Below, piece after piece: positions 25,184 to 34,329 of a DNA stretch of 50,258 bases. Every line of letters starts with the position of its first letter. The stretch's first letter is position 1. The notes beneath the pieces are model-generated. The model did no database searches. It saw nothing but the letters and a program-made list of their open reading frames with translations, and had not been told where the DNA came from. This DNA is from Fuerstiella sp. (lineage in GTDB: Bacteria > Planctomycetota > Planctomycetia > Planctomycetales > Planctomycetaceae): the NCBI GenBank assembly GCA_022843805.1, contig JALHMY010000075.1:1-50258 (forward strand), read 5' to 3'. Position numbers and translations under genes: made by a program.

Positions 25184-25285
25184 GCGGGTTTCCCTGTCAA
25201 TTTGAAATGATCGTTGACTGGTCGGATCAGAAATAAACAGGTGTATTAATGGCACCTGCAGAATTTTACTCACGGAGTGAATGAA

Positions 25286-25642
25286 ATGTTTAAAGGCCTG
25301 GGAAATCTCACGGGCATGTTGCAGCAGGCTCGCGAAATGCAGGAGCGTATGGCGGGCGTGAAGGATCGAATCAGTGAGCTGAAAGTCGAAGGCAGTGCCG
25401 GGGGCGACATGGTGCGGGTAAAGGCGACGGGAGATCTGCGAATTACTGCGATCTCTATCGAGCCATCTCTGCTGCAGAATGCCGATCGGGAGGTTTTGGA
25501 GGATCTGGTGACCGCTGCCGTGAATCAGGCACTGCAGAAAGCGAAAGATGCGGCACAGAAAGAGATGGCGGAAATCACCGGAGGAATGAACATACCCGGA
25601 TTGCAGGAAGCCATGTCAAAGTTTGGCCTTGGGGGATCGTAA
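25286..25642 (+). CDS. ybaB: YbaB/EbfC-family nucleoid-associated protein
   Basis: A 118-residue small helical protein: FKGLGNLTGMLQQAREMQER, then LKVEGSAGGDMVRVKATGDL and LLQNADREVLEDLVTAAVNQ. This matches the YbaB/EbfC family, dimeric tweezer-like DNA-binding proteins. The ATG at 25286 has GGAG at good spacing; an in-frame GTG at 25277 overlaps that site and is less likely. The Gly/Met-rich C-terminus is normal. In many bacteria ybaB sits between dnaX and recR, but neither is here, so the gene has moved or the neighbourhood is rearranged. Confidence 0.9.
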   Translation: MFKGLGNLTGMLQQAREMQERMAGVKDRISELKVEGSAGGDMVRVKATGDLRITAISIEPSLLQNADREVLEDLVTAAVNQALQKAKDAAQKEMAEITGGMNIPGLQEAMSKFGLGGS

Positions 25643-25689
25643 AGCCGTCAGGAAATCAAATTTGAACGGAGTGGGTGTCGAGGCGTTTA

Positions 25690-26304
25690 TCATAATTTTG
25701 CCGCACCGACACCAAAATATTGTTCAAACAGGCTTTGTATGGACGTCTCTGCAGGTTCGGTCTCCGTCAGCAAAACGGCTTCTTTGTCAGCGGGATCCAG
25801 ATCGCGGATATGAATGCGAAAATGTGTTACATCGCCGGGATGCGGTTCCAGAAGTTGCTGAACCTGCATTCCCTGAAGAAACCATCCTCCCGGACGTCGC
25901 GACTGATGGCAGATATGTGATTCGAAGAACCGCCAGATGCCGTCGCGATCAGGCATGGCGACTGTGACGGTCGTCAGCTGGATTTCCTGTTGTGTGAGAA
26001 CACCAATGCCGTTTCTGCGTAAATCGTAGGTCACTGCGGGAATCGCCGCGTCGAAGTCGAGTACGCCGCGGGGACCCTCACTGCAATATGGGATAAGCCA
26101 TGCGCCCAGTGCAATTTGACGGGCTTCTCCCTGGCGTCTTGTGGAAACCACGTCTCCTCGAAAAGAGAGGCTTTCCATGTCGTACTGAGTCAGAACGCGA
26201 GCCAGAGCGAGGCTGGCTTTTTTGCGAGGATCCTGAAGACACAGGACTTGCGAGAGGTTTTTGAGCATATCTGCATATCCGGGGCATTGGGCAGCATCTG
26301 GCAC
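25690..26304 (-). CDS. Hypothetical protein with PilZ-like region
   Basis: A 204-residue protein. The GTG at 26304 is chosen because AAGGTG lies six bases upstream; another GTG at 26313 has no such site. The middle shows YDLRRNGIGVLTQQEIQLTT followed later by CHQSRRPGGWFLQGMQV. This resembles the (D/N)xSxxG and beta-barrel pattern of PilZ domains, but the N-terminal RxxxR c-di-GMP motif is not convincing, so c-di-GMP binding is uncertain. It is divergent from the FHA/cyclase gene, 476 bases apart. Function otherwise unknown. Confidence 0.55.
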   Translation of the reverse strand: MPDAAQCPGYADMLKNLSQVLCLQDPRKKASLALARVLTQYDMESLSFRGDVVSTRRQGEARQIALGAWLIPYCSEGPRGVLDFDAAIPAVTYDLRRNGIGVLTQQEIQLTTVTVAMPDRDGIWRFFESHICHQSRRPGGWFLQGMQVQQLLEPHPGDVTHFRIHIRDLDPADKEAVLLTETEPAETSIQSLFEQYFGVGAAKL

Positions 26305-26502
26305 AGAATTCACCTTGAATTACAATATGGGCCGCCCCCGTAAGCCTGCAGAATTTTCTCAATGGGAACCTTCCCGGGGCGGCCGCATTGCAAAAAATTT
26401 CCGGACTGAATCGGTCGTAGGGATCGGTCGCAGGGGCGCTGAAAAGTGCCTTTTATACCACACGCGGTCAGGTTTGCAGCCCGGGGGCGCGATACGGCGC
26501 AA

Positions 26503-26548
26503 GCCGTCCGGTGAGTACCGGCTGTTTTACAGGCACTCACCGGACGGC
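26503..26548. other. 14-bp perfect inverted repeat
   Basis: GCCGTCCGGTGAGT (26503-26516) pairs with ACTCACCGGACGGC (26535-26548) around an 18-base loop. It sits in the intergenic region ahead of the cyclase gene, next to the 57-base repeat at 26565. Possible leader structure or transposon-like remnant. Confidence 0.6.
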
Positions 26549-26564
26549 ACCTGGTGTTCCACCG

Positions 26565-26621
26565 ATTGTCCGGAAACATACTCCTGTTTCTGATACCTCA
26601 TGTCACCCCGCGTGCAGAATA
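26565..26621. repeat. 57-base repeat, copy A (upstream of cyclase pair)
   Basis: Aligns without large gaps to 29773-29829. Shared blocks are CCGGAAACAT, CTGTTTC, CCTCAT, TCAC and AGAATA in the same order and spacing. The hairpin GGAAACA/TGTTTC is weaker than in copy B. Confidence 0.6.
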
Positions 26622-26780
26622 CTTAAATTTTCCGGAGGAGCGTTCCTGCATGCCACAGACGCACAGGGCATCCGCCGCTATAATACGAACGCAGTCAGAC
26701 GGCTGGGAGAAACGTCGGAAAAACAGTGTGCGTTTGCCGGATTTCCGAACTCAGTCGGAAATTCAACGGATGATGGAAGC

Positions 26781-28541
26781 ATGTTTCGACTTCTGGCGTT
26801 TCATCAGGGGTGCCGTCTGGACCGCGAATTTCTGCTGGCAGCTGGCGTTCCGAGTACGCTTGGCCGGGGCAGTGAATCGCAGATTTGCGCAGACTGGGAT
26901 TCCCGGGTTTCACGCCGACATGTGGAACTCAGTGTGGAAGGTGCCGTGGTTGTGCTGCGGCGAGCGCCGGAAGCCGCAAATCCGCTGTATGTTGATGGCG
27001 AAGAAGTCAGTTCTGCCAGACTGCATTCCGGACAGTCATTTGTCATCGGCGAGTCTCGGTTTGAGCTGCAGCTGATCACACAAAGTGATTCACCCGGAAG
27101 TCAGCCGGTGCAGCAGCTGGCAATCGATCGCCAGCTGCTCCAGCGAATCCGATATGACGACGCGAACAAAAGAATCGATGTGCTCACCAGCCTTCCGGCG
27201 GTAATTCGTGAATCGGGTGTGGAACGAGATCTGCATGTTCGACTTGTCAGTTTGCTGCTTGCGGGTATTCAGAATGCGGACGGTGTTGCTATTGTGGGGC
27301 TGACACCGGATGACCGCCCACGAGTTTTTCATCAGGAATTGCGATTTGAAACAGGTCCGGTGCTGCGACCAAGTGTGCGATTAATCTCCAGTGCGATGAG
27401 TCAGCAGAGTAATGTGCTGCACATCTGGGATGATCATACGGCCGGCCAGCAGCAGTTCACTCAGGTGGCTGGCTTTAACTGGGCCTTTTGTACGCCATTT
27501 TCAGACATCAATGGCGAGCGGGCGTTTTATGTGACTGGCCGAAGTGTCAATGACAGTTCGCAGTCCAATGAGCAAAGGCTGCATGCGGACATTAAGTTTA
27601 CAGAATTCATCGCCGAAATTGTCGGATCGCTGCAGCGTGAACGTCAGCTGGAGAGGCAGCAGTCAGGGCTCCGTCAGTTCTTCTCGCCACCGGTGCTGGA
27701 AGCTCTGGGGCGTGACCTCGATACGTCATTGCTGGAACCTCGTGAATGTGATGTGACCGTATTATTTTGTGATTTGAGGGGATTTAGTCATCGAGCAGAA
27801 GAAGAATCAGAGAACCTGACCGGGTTACTGGAACGAGTCAGCCTGGCGCTGGAGGTCATGACCAGTCAGATACTTCGATTTGGAGGAGTGACGGGCGATT
27901 TTCAGGGCGATGCCGCTCTTGGATTCTGGGGCTGGCCGCTTGAATCGGAAGAATCACCATTAAATGCGTGTCGCGCGGCGCTGGCGATTCGATCAGAGTT
28001 TGCAAAAGCTCAGGCAGATCCGAATCATCCGCTGAAAGATTTCGAAACCAGTATCGGAATTGCTCACGGCCGCGCCGTTGCTGGAAAAATTGGAACGCGG
28101 GAACAGGTCAAAGTTACGGTGTTTGGACCTGTCGTGAACCTTGCAAGCCGGCTGGAAAGCATGACTCGGGAACTGCATGTCTCCGTGCTGATCGATGAGT
28201 ATTTACACCAGCAGATTCGCGACCGAATGTCACCGGACGAAGGCAGGGTACGCCGTTTGCTTCGAGTTCTGCCCTACGGAATGGATCGATCACTTGTTGT
28301 GAGTGAACTTGTTCCGCCCGAGCTGCCATCATCCAGTCTGACAAATCATCATCTGGCTGATTTTGAGCGGGGTGTGGAATGCTTTCTTGAAGGCAGATGG
28401 GCGGATGCATGGAAATACCTGCATCGGATGCCGGCGGAAGACCGTGCACAGGACTATCTGGCCATGCTGATTACCCAGCACGACCGAAAGGCGCCTCCGG
28501 ACTGGGATGGGATCGTTCGCATGAAGAAGAAGTCCAGCTAA
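26781..28541 (+). CDS. FHA-GAF-like class III adenylate/guanylate cyclase
   Basis: A 586-residue multidomain signalling protein. The ATG at 26781 follows GGAAGC. The frame is open far upstream (to 26511), but that part is junk-like and has no start signal. The FHA domain (about 1-105) has TLGRGSESQICADWDSRVSR followed by RHVEL, the phosphothreonine-binding loops. A GAF-like region (about 145-300) follows, then a short coiled coil (LQRERQLERQQSGLRQFFSP). The class III cyclase domain (about 318-480) has CDVTVLFCDLRGFSH (metal Asp) and GGVTGDFQGDAALGFWG (second Asp). The ending resembles a short tetratricopeptide-like tail. Nucleotide specificity cannot be read. Its TAA overlaps the ATG of the next gene by one base. 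Confidence 0.9.
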   Translation: MFRLLAFHQGCRLDREFLLAAGVPSTLGRGSESQICADWDSRVSRRHVELSVEGAVVVLRRAPEAANPLYVDGEEVSSARLHSGQSFVIGESRFELQLITQSDSPGSQPVQQLAIDRQLLQRIRYDDANKRIDVLTSLPAVIRESGVERDLHVRLVSLLLAGIQNADGVAIVGLTPDDRPRVFHQELRFETGPVLRPSVRLISSAMSQQSNVLHIWDDHTAGQQQFTQVAGFNWAFCTPFSDINGERAFYVTGRSVNDSSQSNEQRLHADIKFTEFIAEIVGSLQRERQLERQQSGLRQFFSPPVLEALGRDLDTSLLEPRECDVTVLFCDLRGFSHRAEEESENLTGLLERVSLALEVMTSQILRFGGVTGDFQGDAALGFWGWPLESEESPLNACRAALAIRSEFAKAQADPNHPLKDFETSIGIAHGRAVAGKIGTREQVKVTVFGPVVNLASRLESMTRELHVSVLIDEYLHQQIRDRMSPDEGRVRRLLRVLPYGMDRSLVVSELVPPELPSSSLTNHHLADFERGVECFLEGRWADAWKYLHRMPAEDRAQDYLAMLITQHDRKAPPDWDGIVRMKKKSS

Positions 28542-29761
28542 TGACCTCGTTTTCGCCAACAGCCGACTCCGAATCGGAGGAGTGCCGTATTCTTCGGTTC
28601 CTTAAGTCTGCGCCCGAGATATTTGCGGAGATTCAGGAATGTTCGGCTGCAGAGTTATCTGGCCAGAAGCGGCTTCGTCAGAAATTCAGTGATGAAATCG
28701 TTCGAGCAGCACTGGCCGTTCATGATGCCAGAGTTCGTGCGGCCGGTTTATTGCCTGCCGCCGAACGGCTCTGGCTCACCAGAACAGGGCTCGAACAGTC
28801 AACGGCATGGCTGGTTGCACATCACAAAGCTCGGCGATTCAGTAATGCGTTTTTGAATTCAGAGCCAACAGTGTTTGATTTATGTTCAGGAATTGGTGTG
28901 GACGCGGCCGCACTGGCCAATGTTCTGCCGGTCATTGCGGTTGATGCTGATCCTGCCATGTGTCTGCGATCCGAATGGAATTCAGAAGAGTGGAAAACAA
29001 CGCATCCGCTTGTGACACAGGTTTCTGACGTGACAACCCGAAACTGGACCGGACAGCTGGTCCATGCGGATCCGGATCGGCGTGCTGGCCGTGACCGCCC
29101 TGTAAAGCGGCTTGAACAATATTCCCCGGACCTGCAATGGATGCAAAATCTGATTGATGTGGCCATTGGAGGTGCTCTCAAACTGAGCCCGGCAAGTAAC
29201 TTTATGCAGAAGTTTCCCGGATGTGAAATTGAACTGATCAGCCTGAACGGTGAATGTCGGGAAGCTACGGTATGGTTTGGATGTCTGTCCGGAACTCAGT
29301 CTTTTCGTGCAACGGTTCTGCCGTCGGGCGAGTCCATTGCGGGCGATCCGCTTTCGGTAAGCATTTCGCAGGTTGCTCAGTGTGGTGAATGGATTTATGA
29401 TCCCGATCCTGCCGTGGTGCGGTCCGGCATGCTGGAACCGGTGGCGGATCAGCTGGGGTTGTCTCGTCTTGATTCAGAGGAAGAGTATCTGACCGGCGAG
29501 ACGCTGGTGAATTCTCCTTTTGTCAGCGGATTTCGGGTTGAGGCAGTGCTTTCCGGAAATCCGAAAGAACTTCGGCAGTGGCTGCGAAGGGATGCCTCCC
29601 GCCATTATGAAATTAAATGCCGTCGAATCCCGGTTGACGCACGGGTGATCCAGCGGCAGCTTCCGTGCGGACAGGCAGATCCGCGAGTCATACTGTTTGC
29701 TCGGATCGACGGTCGATCCAGAATCGTGGTCGCCCGACGAATGGCGACTGAGCACGGCTAA
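28541..29761 (+). CDS. SAM-dependent methyltransferase with THUMP-like C-terminal domain
   Basis: A 406-residue protein. The ATG (28541) shares its A with the TAA of the cyclase gene, so translation is coupled; the frame open upstream to 28397 is overlap only. A helical N-domain is followed by a Rossmann methyltransferase fold. Motif I is VFDLCSGIGVDAAALA (about 111-126), then VIAVDADPAMC, then LVHADPDRRAGR where an NPPY-like DPDR motif would sit. The C-terminal THUMP-like part is YEIKCRRIPVDARVIQRQLP followed by RIVVARR. The known DPDRR-type proteins are thought to act on RNA, but the substrate here is unknown. Coupling to a cyclase is unusual. Confidence 0.82.
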   Translation: MTSFSPTADSESEECRILRFLKSAPEIFAEIQECSAAELSGQKRLRQKFSDEIVRAALAVHDARVRAAGLLPAAERLWLTRTGLEQSTAWLVAHHKARRFSNAFLNSEPTVFDLCSGIGVDAAALANVLPVIAVDADPAMCLRSEWNSEEWKTTHPLVTQVSDVTTRNWTGQLVHADPDRRAGRDRPVKRLEQYSPDLQWMQNLIDVAIGGALKLSPASNFMQKFPGCEIELISLNGECREATVWFGCLSGTQSFRATVLPSGESIAGDPLSVSISQVAQCGEWIYDPDPAVVRSGMLEPVADQLGLSRLDSEEEYLTGETLVNSPFVSGFRVEAVLSGNPKELRQWLRRDASRHYEIKCRRIPVDARVIQRQLPCGQADPRVILFARIDGRSRIVVARRMATEHG

Positions 29762-29772
29762 GACAGATGGTC

Positions 29773-29829
29773 ATTGACCGGAAACATGCTGCTGTTTCCG
29801 GTTCCTCATTTCACGCCCTGTGAAGAATA
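29773..29829. repeat. 57-base repeat, copy B, with terminator-like hairpin
   Basis: ACCGGAAACA (29777-29786), loop of six, TGTTTCCGGT (29793-29802) form a perfect stem followed by TCCTCATTTC. Similar in order and spacing to copy A at 26565. It ends the cyclase/methyltransferase unit and could terminate it. Confidence 0.65.
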
Positions 29830-29855
29830 ATCCGGATGTGCGCAGATGCATCGAT

Positions 29856-32800
29856 CTATTGCGATGACGGGTCAAACACGCCGTCGAGGCCAATGATCTG
29901 ATTTACAATGAGTTTGTTGCGGGGGGGTGGATAGTATTCAAACTTCTGGCCTACGAATCGCTGAAGGTCCCGTCCGACTCCCGGACGATGTGAAACCGCC
30001 GACATTCGATCCTGCTCACTGCGAAGAATGTATTGTTCTTTCGAATGGTCATAAGTGATACGATCTGCTTCTCCGGAGAACTCTTTGAGTTCCATGCGTG
30101 CTTTTGTTTCAGCCAGCAGGGAAAAAGATCGCTCGCCTTCGTGGGCTCCAGGGATGGCCGAAACGGTCAGTTGTTCGCACCTCAGAATGCCGGCCTGAGG
30201 TGGAAGTTCCGCAGTATTCACACCATTGACATCGATTGTTTCTCCGAGGCGGCGTACCGGTCCAAAAACACCAACAACATGATGATTCAGTCGCACGACC
30301 TGCTGGTTAATATTTCCGGAAACAGTTCCGATAAAATCGGCACTGACGAAGACAAAGGGAGTTTCGCTCGCCCGAACCGCTGTATTTGAACGAACGGTGA
30401 CCCCAGGGGAAACTTTGAGTGCATTCCCGCGATCCGGCTGTGTTGACTCGATGCGGCCGGGCCCGATTGCATGAAAGTCACCGGTCTGAAGATTGACTGT
30501 GAGATCCGTAAATTTACAGTTGCGTCTGGCCTCCGGAATGCCATCAATCATTTGATGGGCATGAAACGTAACCAGGCCCTGGCATTCAATCTTTTCAATT
30601 TCCGCGGCCTGTCGATTCGTTTCGGGTGGCTTTCGTGATGAGGCCTGACGCACATTCGTCCTCGTGTCACTGGATTTCTGACGAAGGTCCACATCATTCA
30701 TCAGGTGAACTTTCATGACAGCACACTTCATCTGGATGTCATGGGATTTTGGATCCTTCATCACAGCACGGATGTTTCCGACGAAACTGGCAGTCCTGCC
30801 TGAGAAGTGCATTTTGTCCGTCCAGTAGATGTCCAGCGGTGACGGCTTTACCAGAGGCTGCCCGAACAATGCATCCACAACGAAGCGAATGCGTCCGCTT
30901 CCTTCAATTCGAAACTCCTTTGCCAGTTCACTGAGTTCAATTCGCTGACCTTCAATTCTGCGAGTTGTACTGACGACGGCTGCCGGGTCGCCAAACAGGC
31001 TGATATCTCGTCCCGCGTCAATTCCGCCGCGAGCGAACAAAACGTTTCCGGTTGCATTAAACGACTGCTCAGGATCTGCGGCCGTGTAATCAACTTCAAC
31101 GGTGCCTTTAAGCCAAACGTCGGAAAAGTCGGCTGTTGTGCGATCGTTTCGGGTCATCAGCTGCAGAGTGGCCTCCATGGTATCGGCAACAAAATTTGTA
31201 AAGCCGCTTCCTGACGATCCGGGTGTGATACCTTTCGTCCGTTCATTCTGACTGTCCGATGCAGAACTATCCGAAGACGTCGGACCATTATTCTGATCGC
31301 TGAAAACAACGTTCAGTTCGTTTCTTGCAAGTCCGGAAATTTGGGGTGCAGTGAGCTTTACACTGTCGGTGGCGATCAGACGGCGTGGCTTTAGTCTGGC
31401 GAAGTTTAAAGATCCCACCGATTCGGGGGCTCCAGATGCAGCAGAGACCTGCTCCATCGACGATCCTGTCTTCAGCTCCATTTCATTCGCCGAATCAAGC
31501 TGCATCTCAATACGGCCGCCCGCCATACGAAACTGCTGAGACGGTCGGGCCACCTGAGCGTTGCCTTCCATTACGATGCGCTGCTCTGGCGACTGCCGAT
31601 AAACAAGCGATTTTGACCAGGTGGCCTCCACAGCATCCGGATTCGTTTTTGCTTTGTGGCGAATGATTCCCGGTCCAAGGCATTCCATCGAATGAATCTG
31701 ATTCTGCTGACCGTGAAGGACGAGAATTCGTGGCACAAAGATTTCACTTCCATCCTGTCGAATTTCCACGGGATAGGGACGCCCGGCTTCATCAATCTTA
31801 TTATGCCACATTTCGAGAAGATTCTCGTCGATCGTATATCGGAGGCTGGTCATCGTTGCCTGCACTTTATGCTCTTCAAGCCAGACAACAACCCGGCTGC
31901 CTTCTGCAAGTATGGAATGCAGTTCGACGCGATGAGCTGCCTGTTCCTTTTGCGGATCCGCATTGACCCTCGGACGCATATGCAGAGTCAGCTGAGTGCA
32001 AAGAAGCTTGTCGACAGTTCCTGAGTCGTTCGGCCGTTCCACAAGAATCTGATTCTCCGGGATCGCCTCTCGATCCTCATAGCCTGAAAATACTGCCATT
32101 CGAGTCGCAACGGAGTATTCGAAAGAGCGGGCCGCATTGATTCGGATTCGGTTGACTTCCTTTCCAGGGTCCTTATCCCGCAGCACGAGATTGCAGGTCA
32201 CACGCCCCATCAGTCGGAGAGAATGAATATCCGACACGGTCATCAGGCCACCCTCTGTGCTTCCCGATGACAGCAATTGAATTTCAATGCCTCCTTCTGC
32301 ACGTCCGGTATGGTTTTCCCATGCAAAATCAACAGGCTGGCTGCTCCAGACCATCATCGACTGTTCGGAAACATAAAAGTTTCGACCGACGATTCGCAGG
32401 CCATTCGGACCGCGGATATAGACGTCTCCGGCCAGATGAGCGGCCGTAATTCGGCCAAATTCCTGTTCTGCAATATTGAATGCAGACGAACGGTCCAGCT
32501 GAGCCGAAGCGGCGGAAATAGTTACGGGGGATTCGGCTTCGTCTTCCGATTCCCATGCCATCGCGACCGGCTCAACTCTCATGGAGCGATTTTCATTAAA
32601 CAGACTGAACGTCTGAAAAAAAAGATAACGCCGTCCGTCGCGAAATTTTTTACCGGCATTCGAAACCCAGTGGTCTTCCGGAAACCAGTCGTCGCTGCGT
32701 TTACCGAATTCCGCCGTTTTCGTATTTCCACTCGCAGCGCTGGGAAGCACTGGTCTGACCTGTTCAACATCCAGCCAGGGCGCGGTCAGGCTGACAAAGG

Positions 32801-32873
32801 CGTAGTAGATAACGCCCAGCACCATTCCCGCCAGCAGCGTGCGGGGACCTCGGGATAAATTGAAGAAGGACAT
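29856..32873 (-). CDS. Giant OstA/LptA-like envelope protein
   Basis: A 1005-residue protein with one N-terminal membrane anchor (ARG-free LLAGMVLGVIYYAFVSLTA, about 13-31) and a long periplasmic beta-rich part. Repeating short beta motifs such as VYIRGPNGLRIVGRNFYVSE, GRAEGGIEIQLLS, VVMEGNAQVARPSQQFRMAG and FEVDYTA-like strands resemble the LptC/LptA/OstA fold (antiparallel beta-jellyroll). Those proteins carry lipopolysaccharide across the periplasm. It starts 36 bases after the kdsD stop on the same strand, and KdsD makes the first Kdo precursor. A role in lipid A/LPS transport in this planctomycete envelope is therefore a reasonable inference. The size, about five times LptA, is remarkable. 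Confidence 0.72.
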   Translation of the reverse strand: MSFFNLSRGPRTLLAGMVLGVIYYAFVSLTAPWLDVEQVRPVLPSAASGNTKTAEFGKRSDDWFPEDHWVSNAGKKFRDGRRYLFFQTFSLFNENRSMRVEPVAMAWESEDEAESPVTISAASAQLDRSSAFNIAEQEFGRITAAHLAGDVYIRGPNGLRIVGRNFYVSEQSMMVWSSQPVDFAWENHTGRAEGGIEIQLLSSGSTEGGLMTVSDIHSLRLMGRVTCNLVLRDKDPGKEVNRIRINAARSFEYSVATRMAVFSGYEDREAIPENQILVERPNDSGTVDKLLCTQLTLHMRPRVNADPQKEQAAHRVELHSILAEGSRVVVWLEEHKVQATMTSLRYTIDENLLEMWHNKIDEAGRPYPVEIRQDGSEIFVPRILVLHGQQNQIHSMECLGPGIIRHKAKTNPDAVEATWSKSLVYRQSPEQRIVMEGNAQVARPSQQFRMAGGRIEMQLDSANEMELKTGSSMEQVSAASGAPESVGSLNFARLKPRRLIATDSVKLTAPQISGLARNELNVVFSDQNNGPTSSDSSASDSQNERTKGITPGSSGSGFTNFVADTMEATLQLMTRNDRTTADFSDVWLKGTVEVDYTAADPEQSFNATGNVLFARGGIDAGRDISLFGDPAAVVSTTRRIEGQRIELSELAKEFRIEGSGRIRFVVDALFGQPLVKPSPLDIYWTDKMHFSGRTASFVGNIRAVMKDPKSHDIQMKCAVMKVHLMNDVDLRQKSSDTRTNVRQASSRKPPETNRQAAEIEKIECQGLVTFHAHQMIDGIPEARRNCKFTDLTVNLQTGDFHAIGPGRIESTQPDRGNALKVSPGVTVRSNTAVRASETPFVFVSADFIGTVSGNINQQVVRLNHHVVGVFGPVRRLGETIDVNGVNTAELPPQAGILRCEQLTVSAIPGAHEGERSFSLLAETKARMELKEFSGEADRITYDHSKEQYILRSEQDRMSAVSHRPGVGRDLQRFVGQKFEYYPPPRNKLIVNQIIGLDGVFDPSSQ

Positions 32874-32909
32874 GAATGCGTCTCAGCCCTGTCGCGTTCA
32901 GAGTGGTTT

Positions 32910-33983
32910 TCAGGCGACGTTCTGCTCTCCGGCGGTTAGTAGTTTCAATCGTTCGTGACTTCCCGCTTCGCCGCTGTCCAGCCTTTGCAGCACATCGGTA
33001 ATATCCAGCATTCCCACAGGGACACGATCGGCATTGACCACGGGCAACTCGCTTAGCTTTCGCGATGACATCAGATGAATGGCTTCCGGCAACAGAACAT
33101 CCGGATTCACAGTTACGGGATTCACAGTCATCACGTGAACAATCGACTCGTCCAGAAACTCGTCACGACGATTTTCAAACAGCCGAGCGAGGTCACTGTC
33201 AGTAAACAGACCGGTCAGGGTTCCGGCCGCCGACACCAGAATGACAGCGCCCGTTCTTCGGCCTGGACGGCTGTGACTGATCATCACCTGACGTACTGTC
33301 TCGGTTTCAACGGCAATTCGTAATTGCTCTCCCGTACGCATCACTTCTCGAACGGGCGTCAGCTGACGTCCCAGACTGCCGGCCGGATGAAACACAGCAA
33401 AATCGCGGGCTGTAAAGCCGCGAACCTGACTTAGTACCAGAGCAAGAGCATCTCCGGTGGCCAGCATGGCAGTTGTTGTGCAGGTAGGAGCGAGGGCAAG
33501 TTCTCCGGCTTCCCGATGACGACCAATGCAAATGACGATGTCGGAACTTCGGGCAAGCGAATTGGTATGGTCTCTGGTGACCGAGATTACAGGAATCTCA
33601 AGTCGCCGCAGAGCCGGAATCAGTCGGAGCAATTCATCGGACTCACCACTGTTCGACAACGCGAGAACGGCATCTCCGGAACAAATGCATCCCAGATCTC
33701 CATGCAATGCTTCAGTGGGATGGATGAATCGAGTTGAGGTGCCTGTGCTTGCCAGGGTGGCAGTGATTTTCTGTCCAATCAATCCAGCCTTGCCGACTCC
33801 GGTGACAATAACCTGACCCCGCAACTTGCTCAAAAGCCGGATCGCTTCGCAGAAACCGGAATCAAGATTCTCGGCGAGCAGACTTAATACTTCTGCTTCC
33901 TGCCGAATGATTCGTCGAGCCTCCCGCAGTTGCTCAACTTCGGTCCAGGAAATCACTTTCCGAACGCCGGAATTGTCCGTCAT
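32910..33983 (-). CDS. kdsD: KpsF/GutQ-type arabinose-5-phosphate isomerase
   Basis: A 357-residue protein with an N-terminal SIS domain (about 30-200: VIVTGVGKAGLIGQKITATL, ASTGTSTRFIHPTEALHGDL, LALSNSGESDELLRLIPALR) and two CBS domains (about 220-340: VMRTGEQ, then VMTVNPVTVNPDVLLPEAIH). This is the KdsD/KpsF/GutQ architecture. It converts ribulose-5-phosphate to arabinose-5-phosphate, the first step towards Kdo. The metal/catalytic His residues in HPTEALHGDLG are present. It is first in an apparent operon with the OstA-like gene, supporting an envelope-lipid role over polyol use. Confidence 0.9.
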   Translation of the reverse strand: MTDNSGVRKVISWTEVEQLREARRIIRQEAEVLSLLAENLDSGFCEAIRLLSKLRGQVIVTGVGKAGLIGQKITATLASTGTSTRFIHPTEALHGDLGCICSGDAVLALSNSGESDELLRLIPALRRLEIPVISVTRDHTNSLARSSDIVICIGRHREAGELALAPTCTTTAMLATGDALALVLSQVRGFTARDFAVFHPAGSLGRQLTPVREVMRTGEQLRIAVETETVRQVMISHSRPGRRTGAVILVSAAGTLTGLFTDSDLARLFENRRDEFLDESIVHVMTVNPVTVNPDVLLPEAIHLMSSRKLSELPVVNADRVPVGMLDITDVLQRLDSGEAGSHERLKLLTAGEQNVA

Positions 33984-34329
33984 TGAGTCGTCCCTGACTG
34001 CAAAATCAACGTCACCGAAAAAGCGAGGATATATTTCTTTTTAAGGACACCGCCCGGATTTCAAAATCGAGGTAAAACAACATCCTGTTGCTTTACCTGG
34101 ACGGAACTTTTAAACGCCGTGCCGTTTTCCCTGAGGATTCGAGGTTGAATGCTAGTTCTGATTTCCGTTGAAGTCAATCGCAGATACGGCAAACCACCTG
34201 CAGGCCATCGATCGCAAGTGCATTGCTATAAACAATTTATGGCACAATTTGCATTTGAACGAACCTCCGGTTGTTACTGAAGTTGTTCCCGATTGTTCGG
34301 AATTTACAGAGATTTCACTTTCCGGCACA
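33984..34329. other. Intergenic region between kdsD and hemW
   Basis: About 346 bases with no supported gene; short open frames lack start signals. A hairpin lies at 34070-34098: AGGTAAA and CAAC pair with GTTG and TTTACCT around ATCCT, with one mismatch and no T-run. Both flanking genes are leftward, so the region must carry the kdsD promoter and the hemW 3' end. Confidence 0.45.
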
